Shown here piece after piece: positions 35,284 through 45,790 of a stretch of 64,000 bases of DNA; within the stretch, counting starts at the first letter, position 1, and every line of letters begins with the position of its first letter. Under the pieces are notes generated by a model. It worked only from the letters and a program-made list of their open reading frames with translations. It was not told where the DNA came from and searched no databases. The stretch covers positions 8,631,501 to 8,695,500 of the forward strand of contig CM037596.1 in NCBI GenBank assembly GCA_021018995.1. The letters run 5' to 3'. The translations under genes and the position numbers were made by a program. Source of the DNA: Chloranthus sessilifolius (taxonomy: Eukaryota; Streptophyta; Magnoliopsida; Chloranthales; Chloranthaceae).

Positions 35284-35940
35284 TCTGTTATTTGGATCAA
35301 CTCAAATATATCTTTTTCGTCAGAGACTATAGCATATCAAAATGAGGAAGAAGAGGATACACCTATATAATTTAAAATTTAAAATTTTAAATATTTGCAT
35401 TTTTCTATATTTACGCGATGTGAAATGAGATTTATGCTGTTTGATTTGAAAGCCACAATATAAAATCGATAGTGTCAAAGATAGATATGAAGAAAATGCG
35501 ATATCGACTCTGCATACGATTGGCAAACCATTTTAAGAGTCAAATCCACGTCTCGAGTCGATGGCGACTATTGTCTGATTGATAACGACTCTTAAAATAG
35601 TCGGTATAGACTGTGTTAAAAGTTGTCATCGATTGTTTTAAGAGTCGCCATCAATTGTTTTTTTTTTTTTTAAAGAGACGATATCGTTTTTTTTTACGTG
35701 TCTATCTTTAACGCCATCTATTTTATTATGTGGCCTTCAAATAAGATGGCATAAATCCGATTTCACATTGCGTAAATATAAAAAATGTAAATATTTAAAA
35801 TTTTAAATCATGCAGAAAAAGTATAAAAGGTATTTCGGACTTTTTGTGCTAGCTGAAAATGGCTTGGCTAAAAGCTGGTCAGTTTGAGCAAAGGTAAAAA
35901 TATGGGGCCTCTGACGGAAAAAGTGTATCTAACAAGGTAT
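35284..35940. mobile_element. Foldback/MULE-like element with long inverted arms
   Basis: The left arm, running from TTTTTCGTCAGAG through AAAATTTTAAATATTTGCAT and TATTTACGCGATGTGAAAT, is mirrored by the right arm ending TTTTACCTTT...CTCTGACGGAAAAAGTGTAT. Arms are roughly 250 bp. The loop has repeated GAGTCG(C/A)...ACTCTTAA motifs. The corresponding point of unit 1 (GGTCTAAATCTCCCT near 33105) lacks it. Flanks TAATTTACTCC and TAAATTTCCC look like a decayed duplication of about 9-10 bp, which would fit MULE. Confidence 0.6.
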
Positions 35941-36510
35941 AAATTTCCCTTGGATTAATCCTATGACCTCAAAGTTATCTCATTGTACCCCGTTGGAAGA
36001 AACAATTGATTGCACAATTAATACAAATCCTCTACAATTCTTTTAGGTGTAGTCTGTCTCAAAGGGGGGCCATCAACTTACAAGCCTAGATATAAGTTTA
36101 TATCCACCAAATATTACTCAAAGATGTAGTCACTGTCATATATGATTGTATTAGTGTCACAGGATTTTCAAAAATTAATTGAATAATTCAATTCAATTGG
36201 CATAGGTAGAAAATTTATCTATAAAGAGCGAAGCGTATAAAAGTAAATGGCCGATATGCCCAATTATTGTTATCAAATTCAAAATTATTAAATACATATA
36301 AAATTAATAATATATTAAATTTAAATTATAACAATTAATTTGGTAAGTTTATAACCCCAAATCTAATGGTCGTTCATACTTCATATAGCTTGATGTACGT
36401 ACTGAAACAGATCACACAGTTATAAGCGAAAGCATTGCATCTATCACAGAGCTACAATGAGCTGAATCATATAACCTATCATCATCAAGAGTGAGTAAAC
36501 CTTGAGATAC

Positions 36511-36590
36511 ACACCATGATTTTAAATATCGGTCATGTTATATACAGATAAGCCGATACGTATCATCGGGTCAAACTCATCCAGTACATG
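36511..36590. repeat. Terminal-repeat-like block with TATCGG motifs (left member)
   Basis: ACCATGATTTTAAATATCGG followed by AAGCCGATACGTATCATCGG is the inverted counterpart of 43636-43705. It is either one end of a large element or a fragment of a MITE. Confidence 0.5.
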
Positions 36591-37238
36591 AGAGACACCC
36601 AAAAAGCATTTTTAAATTTTTTTTTAAATTATGAATAATTTTTTTAAAAATACTTTAATCTAGACTGATTTGGTTGATATATAAGATGGGAGACTTTAAA
36701 GAGCATAGAAATCTGTGCATGACTCAAGTTCTATCAGATTGCACAGCTGACAAGAAGCCTTCTCATTGTCTAGGATGAGGCTTTAACAAGCCAACGGTGG
36801 CTCGGTATTGATGCATAGATTATAAAGTAGGCAGGGAAAAGAAGGTAATAAGCAATTACACTGAATCCGAACTCTGGCCTTGAGGCTGGAAGTTCTCTAA
36901 AATCTCAGGAGATAAGAGAAAATGAAAAAATTGCAAAGAAGCAACAGTACAGGAAACAATAGTACAGGCTTAGAAGTAGGCCTGTCAACTCACTGTACCC
37001 ATTTATTATTTTTGCAGTTTTTAATGCCAAATCACATCAACTTTCTTTCTCTCTCCTCTTTCTGTCTCTCTCTCTCTCTCTTCAGTGCTGTGATAAAGGT
37101 GATGGCTGTTAACCTTAACGCCCATGTGGGTTTGGTCAGAATAATCTACTGAAGTAGACTCTCATGCAACCCTTTTCACCACCTTAGTCTTTGTGCAGAG
37201 CTGTGAGAGAGAGAGGGATTTCAAAAAGTTGAGGAAAA
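36591..37238 (+). promoter_or_regulatory. Upstream region and probable 5' UTR of the HIPP gene
   Basis: Non-coding. It ends in a pyrimidine-rich stretch (37041-37083, with pure (TC)n at 37065-37082) and a short GA run (37205-37216) just before the start codon, features common in plant 5' leaders. A clear TATA box cannot be assigned. Confidence 0.4.
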
Positions 37239-39486
37239 ATGACTAAAGATGAAGACTTTAAGCTCCTCAAGATACAGGTTTGTGGTTCTTTTTCTCTTTA
37301 ATCTCTTTACAAATTGATTTGAGTGTTTGATTTGTTGGCTTTTTGAAGAAAGGTGGTTTGTTGTTGTTGTTTCTCTCTCAGACCTGTGTTCTCAAAGTGA
37401 ACATACACTGCGACGGGTGTAAGCAGAAAGTGAAGAAACTCCTTCAGAAAATAGAAGGTACCTTTTGGGTTGTCTATTTTTTTTTATTAATTTTTTTATT
37501 TTTTATTTTTTTAAATTTCTATTGGTTTGACAGTTTTCTATTAGATGGGCATTCCTGTAAGTTTGTGAAAAAGCTCAAAAAGGTGATTTTTTTTTTTTTT
37601 TTTTCATTTTCTGGTTTTTTATGGATTTCTCTAGACTGGGCATGCATGTGAAATTTTTTTGAAAAAAAAAAAATGCCTTTTTATGGTTGTGAGAGGTGAT
37701 TTGTTTTGAGACAAAGATCTATAGATAGAGAGCAAATAACCAAAATGAAAAAAGAAAGTTCTCACAATTTGTAGACTTCTTGGTGGGCTTTCTATTAAAA
37801 CTTGAGAAATATGATTTCAACACATTCTCTAGCTATAAGAAGATTAGCTATTTTTTATTTTTTTTATTTAGAGATAGAACAGAGAAACCCTTCTGACAAT
37901 ATGTCCTTCTTTATCACTCACTATCTTTGGGAATCTTAATTAAAAATCATGACATCCCCATGAAGATTTCCCCCTTCTTAGCTGAATGATGTATCTTTTT
38001 CTTTATTGATGAAGTGATCTTGATATATAGATAGAGAACGCAATGTAAAACAATGTAGTTTGTCATGAGGTTGGTTCCTGCATATTAAAAATTCAATATT
38101 TGTGAAAAAAATTCTTCTTGGCAATTAAATATGTTTTAGCTTTTTCTTGTTGGGTTTTTGGTAAAATCACAAAAGACCCGACCCCTAAAAAATTCTCCAT
38201 TGCAGAAACCATGAAGACCCATGTAAGGTGTCTCTCTTTTTAGGTAGATCAAATTTTAATTTTTTAGTTTGTTCTTGGCAAATGAATATGTTTTTAGTTT
38301 TTTCGTGGTGGTTTTTTAATAAAATCACAAAGCCCCCTAAAAAAATTGCTTCATTGCAGAAACCATGAAGACCCATTTAAGATGGCTCTCTTGTTTGGTT
38401 GATCAAACATTACAAAGTACTATAGAAATCTCTGTCAGTCATTTATTTTTATTATTCTTATTTTCTACCGAGTCAGGTGTCTACACAGTCAATATAGATG
38501 CAGAACAGCAAAAGGTCACAGTATCAGGGAATATAGATTCTGCAACCTTGATTAAGAAGCTGGTGAGATCAGGTAAACATGCAGAACTTTGGTCTCAGAA
38601 ATCTAACCAAACCCAGAAACCACAACAGCAACAACCAAATTGCATCAAAGAAAACAAGAACACCAAAGACCAGAAGCAGGATCTGATCGATGGCCTCAAA
38701 ATGATGAAAAATCAGCACAAGTTTCCTAATTTCGTGACCGAGGAGGAGGAAGATGATTGCGACGATGATGATGCTGATGAAGACGAGGATGAACTCAGGT
38801 TCCTCAAAGCCAACCATTTGAATCTGCTCAGGCAAGCAAATGAGGCCAATGCAAAGAAGAATGCAGTTGCAAATATGAAGCTAAGCAATGGTGGTAGTGG
38901 TGGTGGAAATGTTAATATAGAAAAGAAGGGTGGTGGAGGAAACCCTAATCAGAACACCATAGGGTTGAAAAATGGTGGTGGGGCAGCCCATAAACCCCCA
39001 AATGTTGCACTCAACAACGTGATCAACAATGCCCATTTGGAGGGAAAGAAGGGAAATGAGGTCAATGGTATGATGGGTCTAGGGTTGCAGGGCCATGGTT
39101 CTGGTTTGGGTGTTGGAGTCAATGGGCTAGGCTTTCAAGCCACCCAACCCAATGGCTTTCAAGGTCCAGGGTTTCCAACAAATGGAGGGTTGGTGGGACA
39201 CCAGCAGCAACAACCCACTCATCCATCATCTATGATGACCAACATGCATGGGTATCAGAACCATCAGAGCCATCCATCATCCATGATGATGAACATGAAC
39301 ATGCTCAACAACAGATACATGCAGCAGCAGCAGCAGCAGATGATGTATCATAGAGCCCCCATCATACCACCTTACACAGGCTACTACCACTGCAATGATT
39401 CCTACCACATCAACCAGCCAGATGGTGGTGAGCATGGTGCACATAAGTTCAATGATGAGAGCACTAGCAGCTGTGCCATCATGTAA
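37239..39486 (+). CDS. HIPP: Heavy-metal-associated isoprenylated plant protein (HIPP), 3 exons, 374 aa
   Basis: Coding exons are 37239-37277, 37382-37457 and 38477-39486, all with GT-AG introns (104 and 1019 bp); the joined frame is 374 codons plus stop. The start [20 protein letters not shown] and the second-exon [11 protein letters not shown] place the metal-binding Cys at residues 23 and 26. The HMA domain spans about 11-77 and ends GKHAELW. An acidic run lies at 127-144 ([18 protein letters not shown]), followed by a Gly/Asn-rich, then Met/Gln/His-rich low-complexity tail. The C-terminus is CAIM, a CaaX farnesylation box (Cys 371). HMA at the front, a flexible tail and CaaX at the end define HIPPs, which bind metals or partner proteins at membranes or in the nucleus (family knowledge). 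The [13 protein letters not shown] start resembles the HIPP32-34 group. Convergent with AIP1 at 49-52 kb. Confidence 0.95.
38119..38434 (+). repeat. Tandem duplication (period 158 bp) at the end of HIPP intron 2
   Basis: GGCAATTAAATATGTTTTAG at 38119 and GGCAAATGAATATGTTTTTAG at 38277 start two diverged copies. Each contains CATTGCAGAAACCATGAAGA, a strong acceptor-like site followed by ATG. The true acceptor used by the family-conserved reading is further on, at 38475-38476. Confidence 0.8.
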
Positions 39487-40109
39487 AGAAGAAATGGTCA
39501 AATAGTCAAAAGGGCCTTCTAAGGTTTGACTATTTGGGGTTTTTATCTTTTCAATTATATGGGCATATGGGTACATGTTTGACGGTTGACAGAGCCTTTG
39601 TTTTTTCTTAACGTGGAATGTCTCTGAAATCTTTTGTAAGTTGAAGTATGTGTAGTTAAAGATGCTTTGCATCTGTTTCACTATTTGTCTTGGACTCTGT
39701 CTTCATCTGTTCTTGGTTTTTGTTTTGTATTTTCAGTGACTTCTCTACTTTATGGTTGATACTTTTACCACTTTACATATATAAAAATATTAACTTTACA
39801 TATAGTATATATATAATAAAAAAAGTAGAGGTCTTCTGCCTGACGAAACAGTATTATTAGTCAACCATAGGGAAGAGATGAAACTGTTTATTTTATCGAT
39901 TCAGAGCATGGTGACAAAGTGGGAATAGCTGGCTTAGTACTTCAAAGGGCATGGATCAAGGTATTGACCATGGATTAATTATTTGAATCTGCGTCTCCCT
40001 GAGAATGTTTGACACAAACAACCATGTATGATGTGTAAGACCTTACTTTATGAGTTTTATATATATATATATATATATTTTTTTTTTTATATGGATGTAA
40101 CTTCTTTTT
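39487..40109 (+). other. HIPP 3' flank, no further gene
   Basis: Probable 3' UTR directly after the stop, then AT-rich spacer with an (AT)n tract at 40059-40078. No coding signal. Confidence 0.5.
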
Positions 40110-40751
40110 TTTGAAGTAATTAGGGTTACGCTTAAATATCTTCCTGGCCGTCATTCTTGACTTTGTTTAAAATTTCTTTCTTTTCTCTAGTTTTTTCAAG
40201 AAAATGTGTCATGACTTATTTTTTATATGTATTTTACACAAAAAAAAAAAAATGTAGGGTTTGATAGCGAAGCATTAACACTCCGAAATGAAGTACTGAC
40301 CCGCGCTTACAATAAAACGTTGGCCTCTCTAAATGAGGCGTCGATGCTTCGTTTTGGGGCCCCGGCGCTTTGAAAGCACTGGCGCTTTTATAAAAATATA
40401 ATAATAAATAAATATTTTTTTTTTTTCGAAGCATCGATGCTTTGTTTTGGGGCATTGGCACTTTCATAAAAAAAATTTGAAACATGCTCTTCTCTATAGA
40501 GGTGCCATCGGGCTTTCATATTTTTTGAGTAAAATATATTTGAAAAAGTAAATCTAACACTTTATTAGAAAAAGATGAGAGAAATGAAAATGATTTTAAT
40601 GATGGTTGAAATGATATTTAACTTTTAAAATATTTTAAAAGTGTAACCCTAGTTAGTAAATGTTACCCATCACTTCACAAAATGGCGACACCTGTTGGGC
40701 ACATATTAATTGCGTAGAGATATATGTTTATGACCTTGAGTGCATTTCCCT

Positions 40752-40782
<31 letters not shown>

Positions 40783-42405
40783 GAGAATCGGGAATATGCG
40801 TCTACGTAAATTGATATGAGCGCGACACGTACTGTTCTTTTTGTGAAGTGATGGGTGGCATAGGGAAAACTTTACTAACTAGAGCTATACTTTTAAAAGT
40901 TAAATAAATATCTTTTCAGCTGTCATTCTCGACTTTTTTAAAGCCTCTTTCTATTTTTTATTTTTCCTAAAAAGTGTCAAAACTTACTTTTTCATGCATA
41001 TTTTATTTGAAAAAGTGGCGCCCGATAAAAAATAACTAACACCTCGGGGAGCGAAGCGCTAACGTCCCAAAACAAAGCGTCACTTCAGAAAAAATAAAAT
41101 AAAATTTATCAAAGTGCCGACACTCCTAAAACGAAGTGCTGACACTTCATTTAGAGGCGTTGATGCTTTCATAAAAATAATTTATTTTTATTTTTTTTTA
41201 TAATCGAAGCGTCGGTGCCCCTAAACGAAGCGTCGGTGCCCCTAAAACGAAGCGTCGACGCTTCTTTGTAGAGGTGCTAGCGTTCTGCTATCGGATGGCG
41301 GGTGCTCATTTTTTTTTTTGTAAAATATACTTGAAAAAGTAAGTATGATACTTTCTTAGAAAAAGAGATGAGAGAAAAAAAGAGTTTAAAAATACTTATA
41401 AAAAAGTTAAGAAAGATAGCCGAAAAGGAACATAACTTTTAAAATATTTTAAAAATTTAACTCTAATTAGTAAAGTGGTTCTCATATCACCGATCACTTC
41501 ACAAAAAGAACGCTATGTGTCACGCCCATATCAATTACGTAGAGATATCTTTACGACCCCAAGTGTATTTTCCTTTATCAATTGCGTAGAGATATCTCTA
41601 CGCAATTAATATGGGCATGACACGTAGCGTCCTTTTTGCGAAGTGATGGGTGACATTGGAACTACTTTACTAACTAGGGTTACACTTTTTAAAATATTTT
41701 AAAAGTTAAATATCCTTGCAGCCGTCATTTTTGACTTTTTTAGAAGTCTTTTTCTTTTCTCTCTTCTCTTTTTCTAACAAAGTGGCAAATCTACTTTTTC
41801 AAGTATATTTTACTCAAAAAATATGAGCGTCAGGTAGTGAAGCGTTAGCACCTCTGTAGAGAAGCGCCGCCGCCTCGTTTTAGGGCCGTCAGTGCTTTGA
41901 AATTTATTTATTTATGGAAGCGTCAACGCCTCAAAACAAAGCGTCGGCACTTCGTTTAGGGGCGCCGACGCTTTAGGAATTTTTTTTTTAATGGAAGCGC
42001 CAGCGCCCCAAAACGAAACGTCAACGCTTCGAATTTTTTAAATTATTTTTATGGAAGCGCCGGTGTCCTAAAATGAAGCGTTGGCGCCTCGTTTAGGGGC
42101 ATCGACGCTTCGTTTCGGGGTGTTGGCACTTCGCTTCGGAAGTGTTAGCGCTTCGCTATTGGGTGCCACATTTTCTATATAAAATATGTATGAAAAAGTA
42201 AGTCTGACACTTTCTTGAAAAAATAGAGAAAAGAGAGAGACTTTAAAAAAGTCAAGAATGACAGTTGAAATGATATTTAAGCGTAACCTTAGTTAGTAAA
42301 GTGAGTCCCATGCCACCCATCACTTTACAAAAATGACGCTATGTATCCCGCTTATATCAATTGATATAGAGATATATCTCTACGCTCGATCGCATTTCCC
42401 CGGGC

Positions 42406-42482
<77 letters not shown>

Positions 42483-43446
42483 GCTGCGGATATGCGTTCA
42501 GGCGTAGAGATAGGCTAGAGAGATATCTCTATACCAATTAATATGGGCGCGACAAGTAGCGCCCTTTTGTGAAGTGATAGGTGGCATAAGAACCGCTTTA
42601 CTAATTAGGGTTACACATTTAAAATATTTTAATATCCTTTTAGTCGTCTTTCTTGATTTTTTTAAAGTCTATTTTCTCTTTCTTCTCTCCACTTTTTAAA
42701 GAAATTGTCAGAGATACTTTTTCAGATATATTATACCAAAAAAATGTAGGCGTTCGGTAGCGAAGCGCTAACACCTTAGTAGCGAAGCGCCGGTATCTCG
42801 ACAGCGAGGCGCTGACACTCCGACATCGAGGTGCCAGCATTTTACTATAAAAAAAGGACGTCAGCGCTTTTATATCGAAGTGTCGAGGCTTCGATAAAGA
42901 AATAAAATTTAATTTTTTTTTTAATTGAAGCGCCATCGCCTCTATATAGAGGTGTCCCTAAATTTTATTTTATTTTATTTTATCAAAGCGCCGGCACCTC
43001 GATATAGAAGTGCTAATACCTCATTTTTTTTTTTTTAGTGAAGCGTCAGCACCTCAATATAGAAGCGTTGGAGTGCCATCACTTTGCCGTCGGGGTGCCA
43101 GTGCCTCACTATCAGGGTGTTGGTGCTTCGCTATCGAGGTGTTAGTACTTCGCTAGTGGGTGTTCACATTTTTTGAGTAAAATGTACATGAAAAAATAAG
43201 TCTGATACTTTCTTAAAAAAAAAGGAGATAAGAGAAAAGAACGATTTTAAAAGGGTTTATAAAATAATTAAAAATGACAGTTGAAAGAGAATATGACTTT
43301 TAAAATATTTTAAAAGTTTAACCCCAATTAGTAAAGTGGGTCTCATGTCACTCATCATTTCATAAAAAGGACACTACGTGACGCTCCCATATCAATTAGC
43401 ATATCAATTGGCGTAGAGATATCTTGGGTGCATTTTTTTCTTTCCT
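40110..43446. repeat. Array of four foldback elements with GAAGCG minisatellite loops
   Basis: Four head-to-tail units at about 40110-40763, 40797-41576, 41577-42408 and 42493-43446. Each has a left arm (GCGACACGTAGCGTCC, GTGAAGTGATGGGTGGCAT, ACTAACTAGGGTTACACTT, TTTAAAATATTTTAAAAGTT, ...AAAGTGTCA...ACTTTTTCA) and the reverse complement of it as right arm, roughly 250-300 bp each. The loop is a degenerate repeat of GAAGCGCCGGCGCCTCG-like 16-22 bp units, often themselves palindromic. Unit 1 lacks the outermost part of its left arm. Termini carry GCGTAGAGATATCTCTACG-like palindromes. Units 1, 3 and 4 are followed by (AT)n; units 2 and 3 abut. No protein coding is likely. Confidence 0.85.
42409..42479. 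repeat. Compound (AT)n-(GT)n microsatellite
   Basis: (AT)n at 42409-42442 runs into (TG)n at 42442-42479, between foldback units 3 and 4. Confidence 0.95.
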
Positions 43447-43467
43447 TATATATATATATATATATAA

Positions 43468-43705
43468 TGTTAATTTTTTATTTTTATAATAATAAAAATA
43501 TAATTATAATTTGAAATTGTAAAAAGGTATATTTTGTATTTTATTCGAGTCATATCTGATAAATGTAGACTGATATAGTCTAATATTTGACTTAATATAA
43601 AATTAGGGTGTATATCCTTATTGGAGGAGCCTAGTCTATACATATCGGCTTATATATATATATAGATAGCAAATATGGCCGATATTCACAACCGTGGTTG
43701 TAATG
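43468..43705. repeat. AT-rich spacer and TATCGG terminal-repeat-like block (right member)
   Basis: The last 70 bases (43636-43705), reverse-complemented, read CCACGGTTGTGAATATCGGC then ATATAAGCCGATATGTAT, matching 36511-36590. No coding signal is seen. Confidence 0.5.
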
Positions 43706-43913
43706 ATTTGATAGTCAAATTTAAAGACCCCCCCCCCTCCCCTCTCTTATGGACAGGAAATCGTCGTTTAGTTTTTCCTTTGTAAATAAGTATATTGTGG
43801 CCTCGTTCGTTTGAGAATTTGTAGGAAACAATGCACATTTCTGTGAGGTCGGTCACTTTTTGTGTAAAGCCGGAATATTACCTAGAACTGCTCATTTTCT
43901 ATTGAATTGGCAG

Positions 43914-44094
43914 CAAGGATTGAAATTTTGGCCGAAATTATCGGTTTTGGTCTCCACCGAAACGATAATTTGGACTGAAATTTTGATCCAAATTTGTATT
44001 AAACCCAAAATTTCGGCCAAATTTTTAGTTTTCGGCTAAAATTTCGATTTCAATCAAGCCCAAAACCAAAATTTTATCTGATATTTTTATCTTG
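43914..44094. mobile_element. hAT-type MITE, 181 bp, perfect 8 bp TSD ATTGGCAG
   Basis: Begins CAAGGATTGAAATTTTGGCC and ends GATATTTTTATCTTG. The exact 8 bp duplication ATTGGCAG is at 43906-43913 and 44095-44102. Internal AAATTTCGGCC/GGCCGAAATT motifs make it self-complementary. The first bases resemble the 1.17 kb element at 23882 (CAAGGTATCAAATATTGG). Confidence 0.85.
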
Positions 44095-44102
44095 ATTGGC
44101 AG

Positions 44103-44949
44103 TTTTCAAGCATTTTTCTCACCCTAAATCCTTTTGTAATTGCTGATTTGACATGCAGTATAATTTTTTATTGACGAACCTCTACCCTCGTAAAAATTTA
44201 AATCAGGCATAAAATGTGCAAGGGTAAAATTTGAATTATTATTACAAAACAACTATAAAATTATTATTACATGTTCACTTCATTGTAAAATGAAAAGTTC
44301 ACGAAAAGTGCATTTTACACCATGAACTGTATTGTAGCAATCTAAACTTACATTTCAAACTTGTAAAGTAGATTATTAAAAGTAATATTTTTGAAAATTT
44401 TATCTGTAAAATTTATATTGGGACCTAAGGATATTTATAGTGGATGCCTAAAACTAGTCTAAAGTAAAAATTTCATTGAAAGCTAATTTTATGTAATAAG
44501 GATAATTATATTTTCCATGTTTGCCCTAGAAGAGGATAAGGCTGCCTACCATCTCTCTTCCAGATCCTACTACAAGTGGGAGAGCATATGGCCCCACAGG
44601 GCCAAACTGTGGAAAATCGTAGAAAAGAAATTTTCAGTTCATTTTTAAAAGCAGATGAGCCATGACCGTAGATGACATTGACAGAAAGAGTAACTGTGTG
44701 ACAAGTTGAAAAGTAATATATTTTTTAATTAAAACTTCTTTTCTTTAATCAAATTAAAATGAAAATGCTTATTTCCCTTCCATAAAGAAATTGAGTTTAT
44801 AGAAATAGGTTTTTAATTAAAAATGGGGTTACACCTCTTATTAGGACTTGGGCCACTGGTGGTCTAAATGTGGCATCCAAAGCTCATACGGCACTTGTCC
44901 CTGCTAGGGTTCACCATCCCACTGAATTTATAGACAAAAATATCGCGCA
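44103..44949. other. Anonymous region, no gene
   Basis: AT-rich sequence without a reading frame or repeat boundary that I can support. Confidence 0.5.
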
Positions 44950-45790
44950 TTAAATCATTTATCATCATCACAGCCTTATTCTCACTTTTGGGGCCAGCTT
45001 TGAGAGTCAAGTACGATTAGTGCTAAAGCTCTCATTAACTTCACGATCCTTTATATTTATTCTTACTACTTCCTCCCAAGTCTTAATTAGCCTTCCTCTT
45101 CTCTTGTGCCTGTTGCGCTTCAACAATTGATAGGATCTGTATCTGACCTTTAATGGGCATGTTCAAACTATCTTAAGCGACATTCCGTAATTCTTCCCTC
45201 TGTTAGTATAACTTTTAAATTTCTTCTTATGTATATGTTTCAAGTTGTATCCTCTCTTGTGATTCCACACATCTATTTTTAACACGCGTCTCACCCATAT
45301 ATACTCTTTTTCTTTTGCTTTTTAGTAGCCCTACATTTGTACCACATAATTTAGTTAGTTTAACCATCGCCTTGTAAAATCGTCCCTTCAACTTAAGTAG
45401 GACTTTTTGTCATACATTAGTTTCTTGTTTGTCTCTATTTCATCCAACTAACATTAATTATATTTAAGACATCCTCTTCAAACCTACGATCTAATCGTAG
45501 AGCCTAAATAGTAAAATCTATATGACTATATGGCCCTAAATTCTATTTTAAGTAAATCTTCCTCCGGACTATTTTTTTTATCATCTTTGTTTTATGCTAA
45601 TGTTCAAATCTCTTAAGACTCCAATGTTTTTGTCCATAGTTTCAACTTTTTATTAATTTCTTCCCTTGTTTGGGCATTTACTACAACATCATTCACAAAT
45701 GATATGCACTGTGGAGGCCCTTCTTGTATGTCTATAGGTAACGCATTCATGATTAGAGCAAACAAATAAAGCTCAAGGCACATCCTTCAT
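44950..45790 (-). pseudogene. RTE-type LINE remnant (RT C-terminal part and 3' end)
   Basis: Minus-strand translation, with many stops, gives in order ALRLDRRFEEDVLNIINVSW, KSPT-VEGTILQGDG, MCGITREDTT, YIRRNLKVILTEGRITECRL and FEHAH-RS. This is the C-terminal signature of plant RTE LINEs (MCGxTRxD...EYIR...KxREGRLRWFGHV). The 3' end at 44955-44985 shows the ATGATGATG-type tail of RTE elements. Strongly decayed. Confidence 0.75.

Larger units (their letters stand above)
34401..36494. repeat. Tandem segmental duplication, unit 2 (2.1 kb)
   Basis: Same order as unit 1: a LINE fragment, the LTR-like fragment, an empty copia site (GATATTTAAATGCCACC near 35000), the TTATACCATTAAAATTATACC block, and the AATTGATTGCACAATTAATAC to CATCATCAAGAGTGAG end. 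It differs by many substitutions and by the foldback element at 35284-35940. Confidence 0.85.

Noticed and set aside
38569-38835. 88-codon minus ORF
   Set aside because: Antisense of the acidic HIPP segment; the hydrophobic look arises from complementing GAT/GAA codons.
39277-39681. 134-codon minus ORF over the HIPP 3' end
   Set aside because: Antisense shadow of exon 3; its His/Val runs come from CAT/ATG-rich codons of the real gene.
42333-42518. ORF of Ile-Tyr and Cys-Val repeats
   Set aside because: Pure translation of an (AT)n-(GT)n microsatellite.
40110-43446. CRISPR-like alternation of short repeats
   Set aside because: The units are palindromic, variable in length and lie in a plant nuclear context between inverted arms; there are no uniform repeats and spacers.
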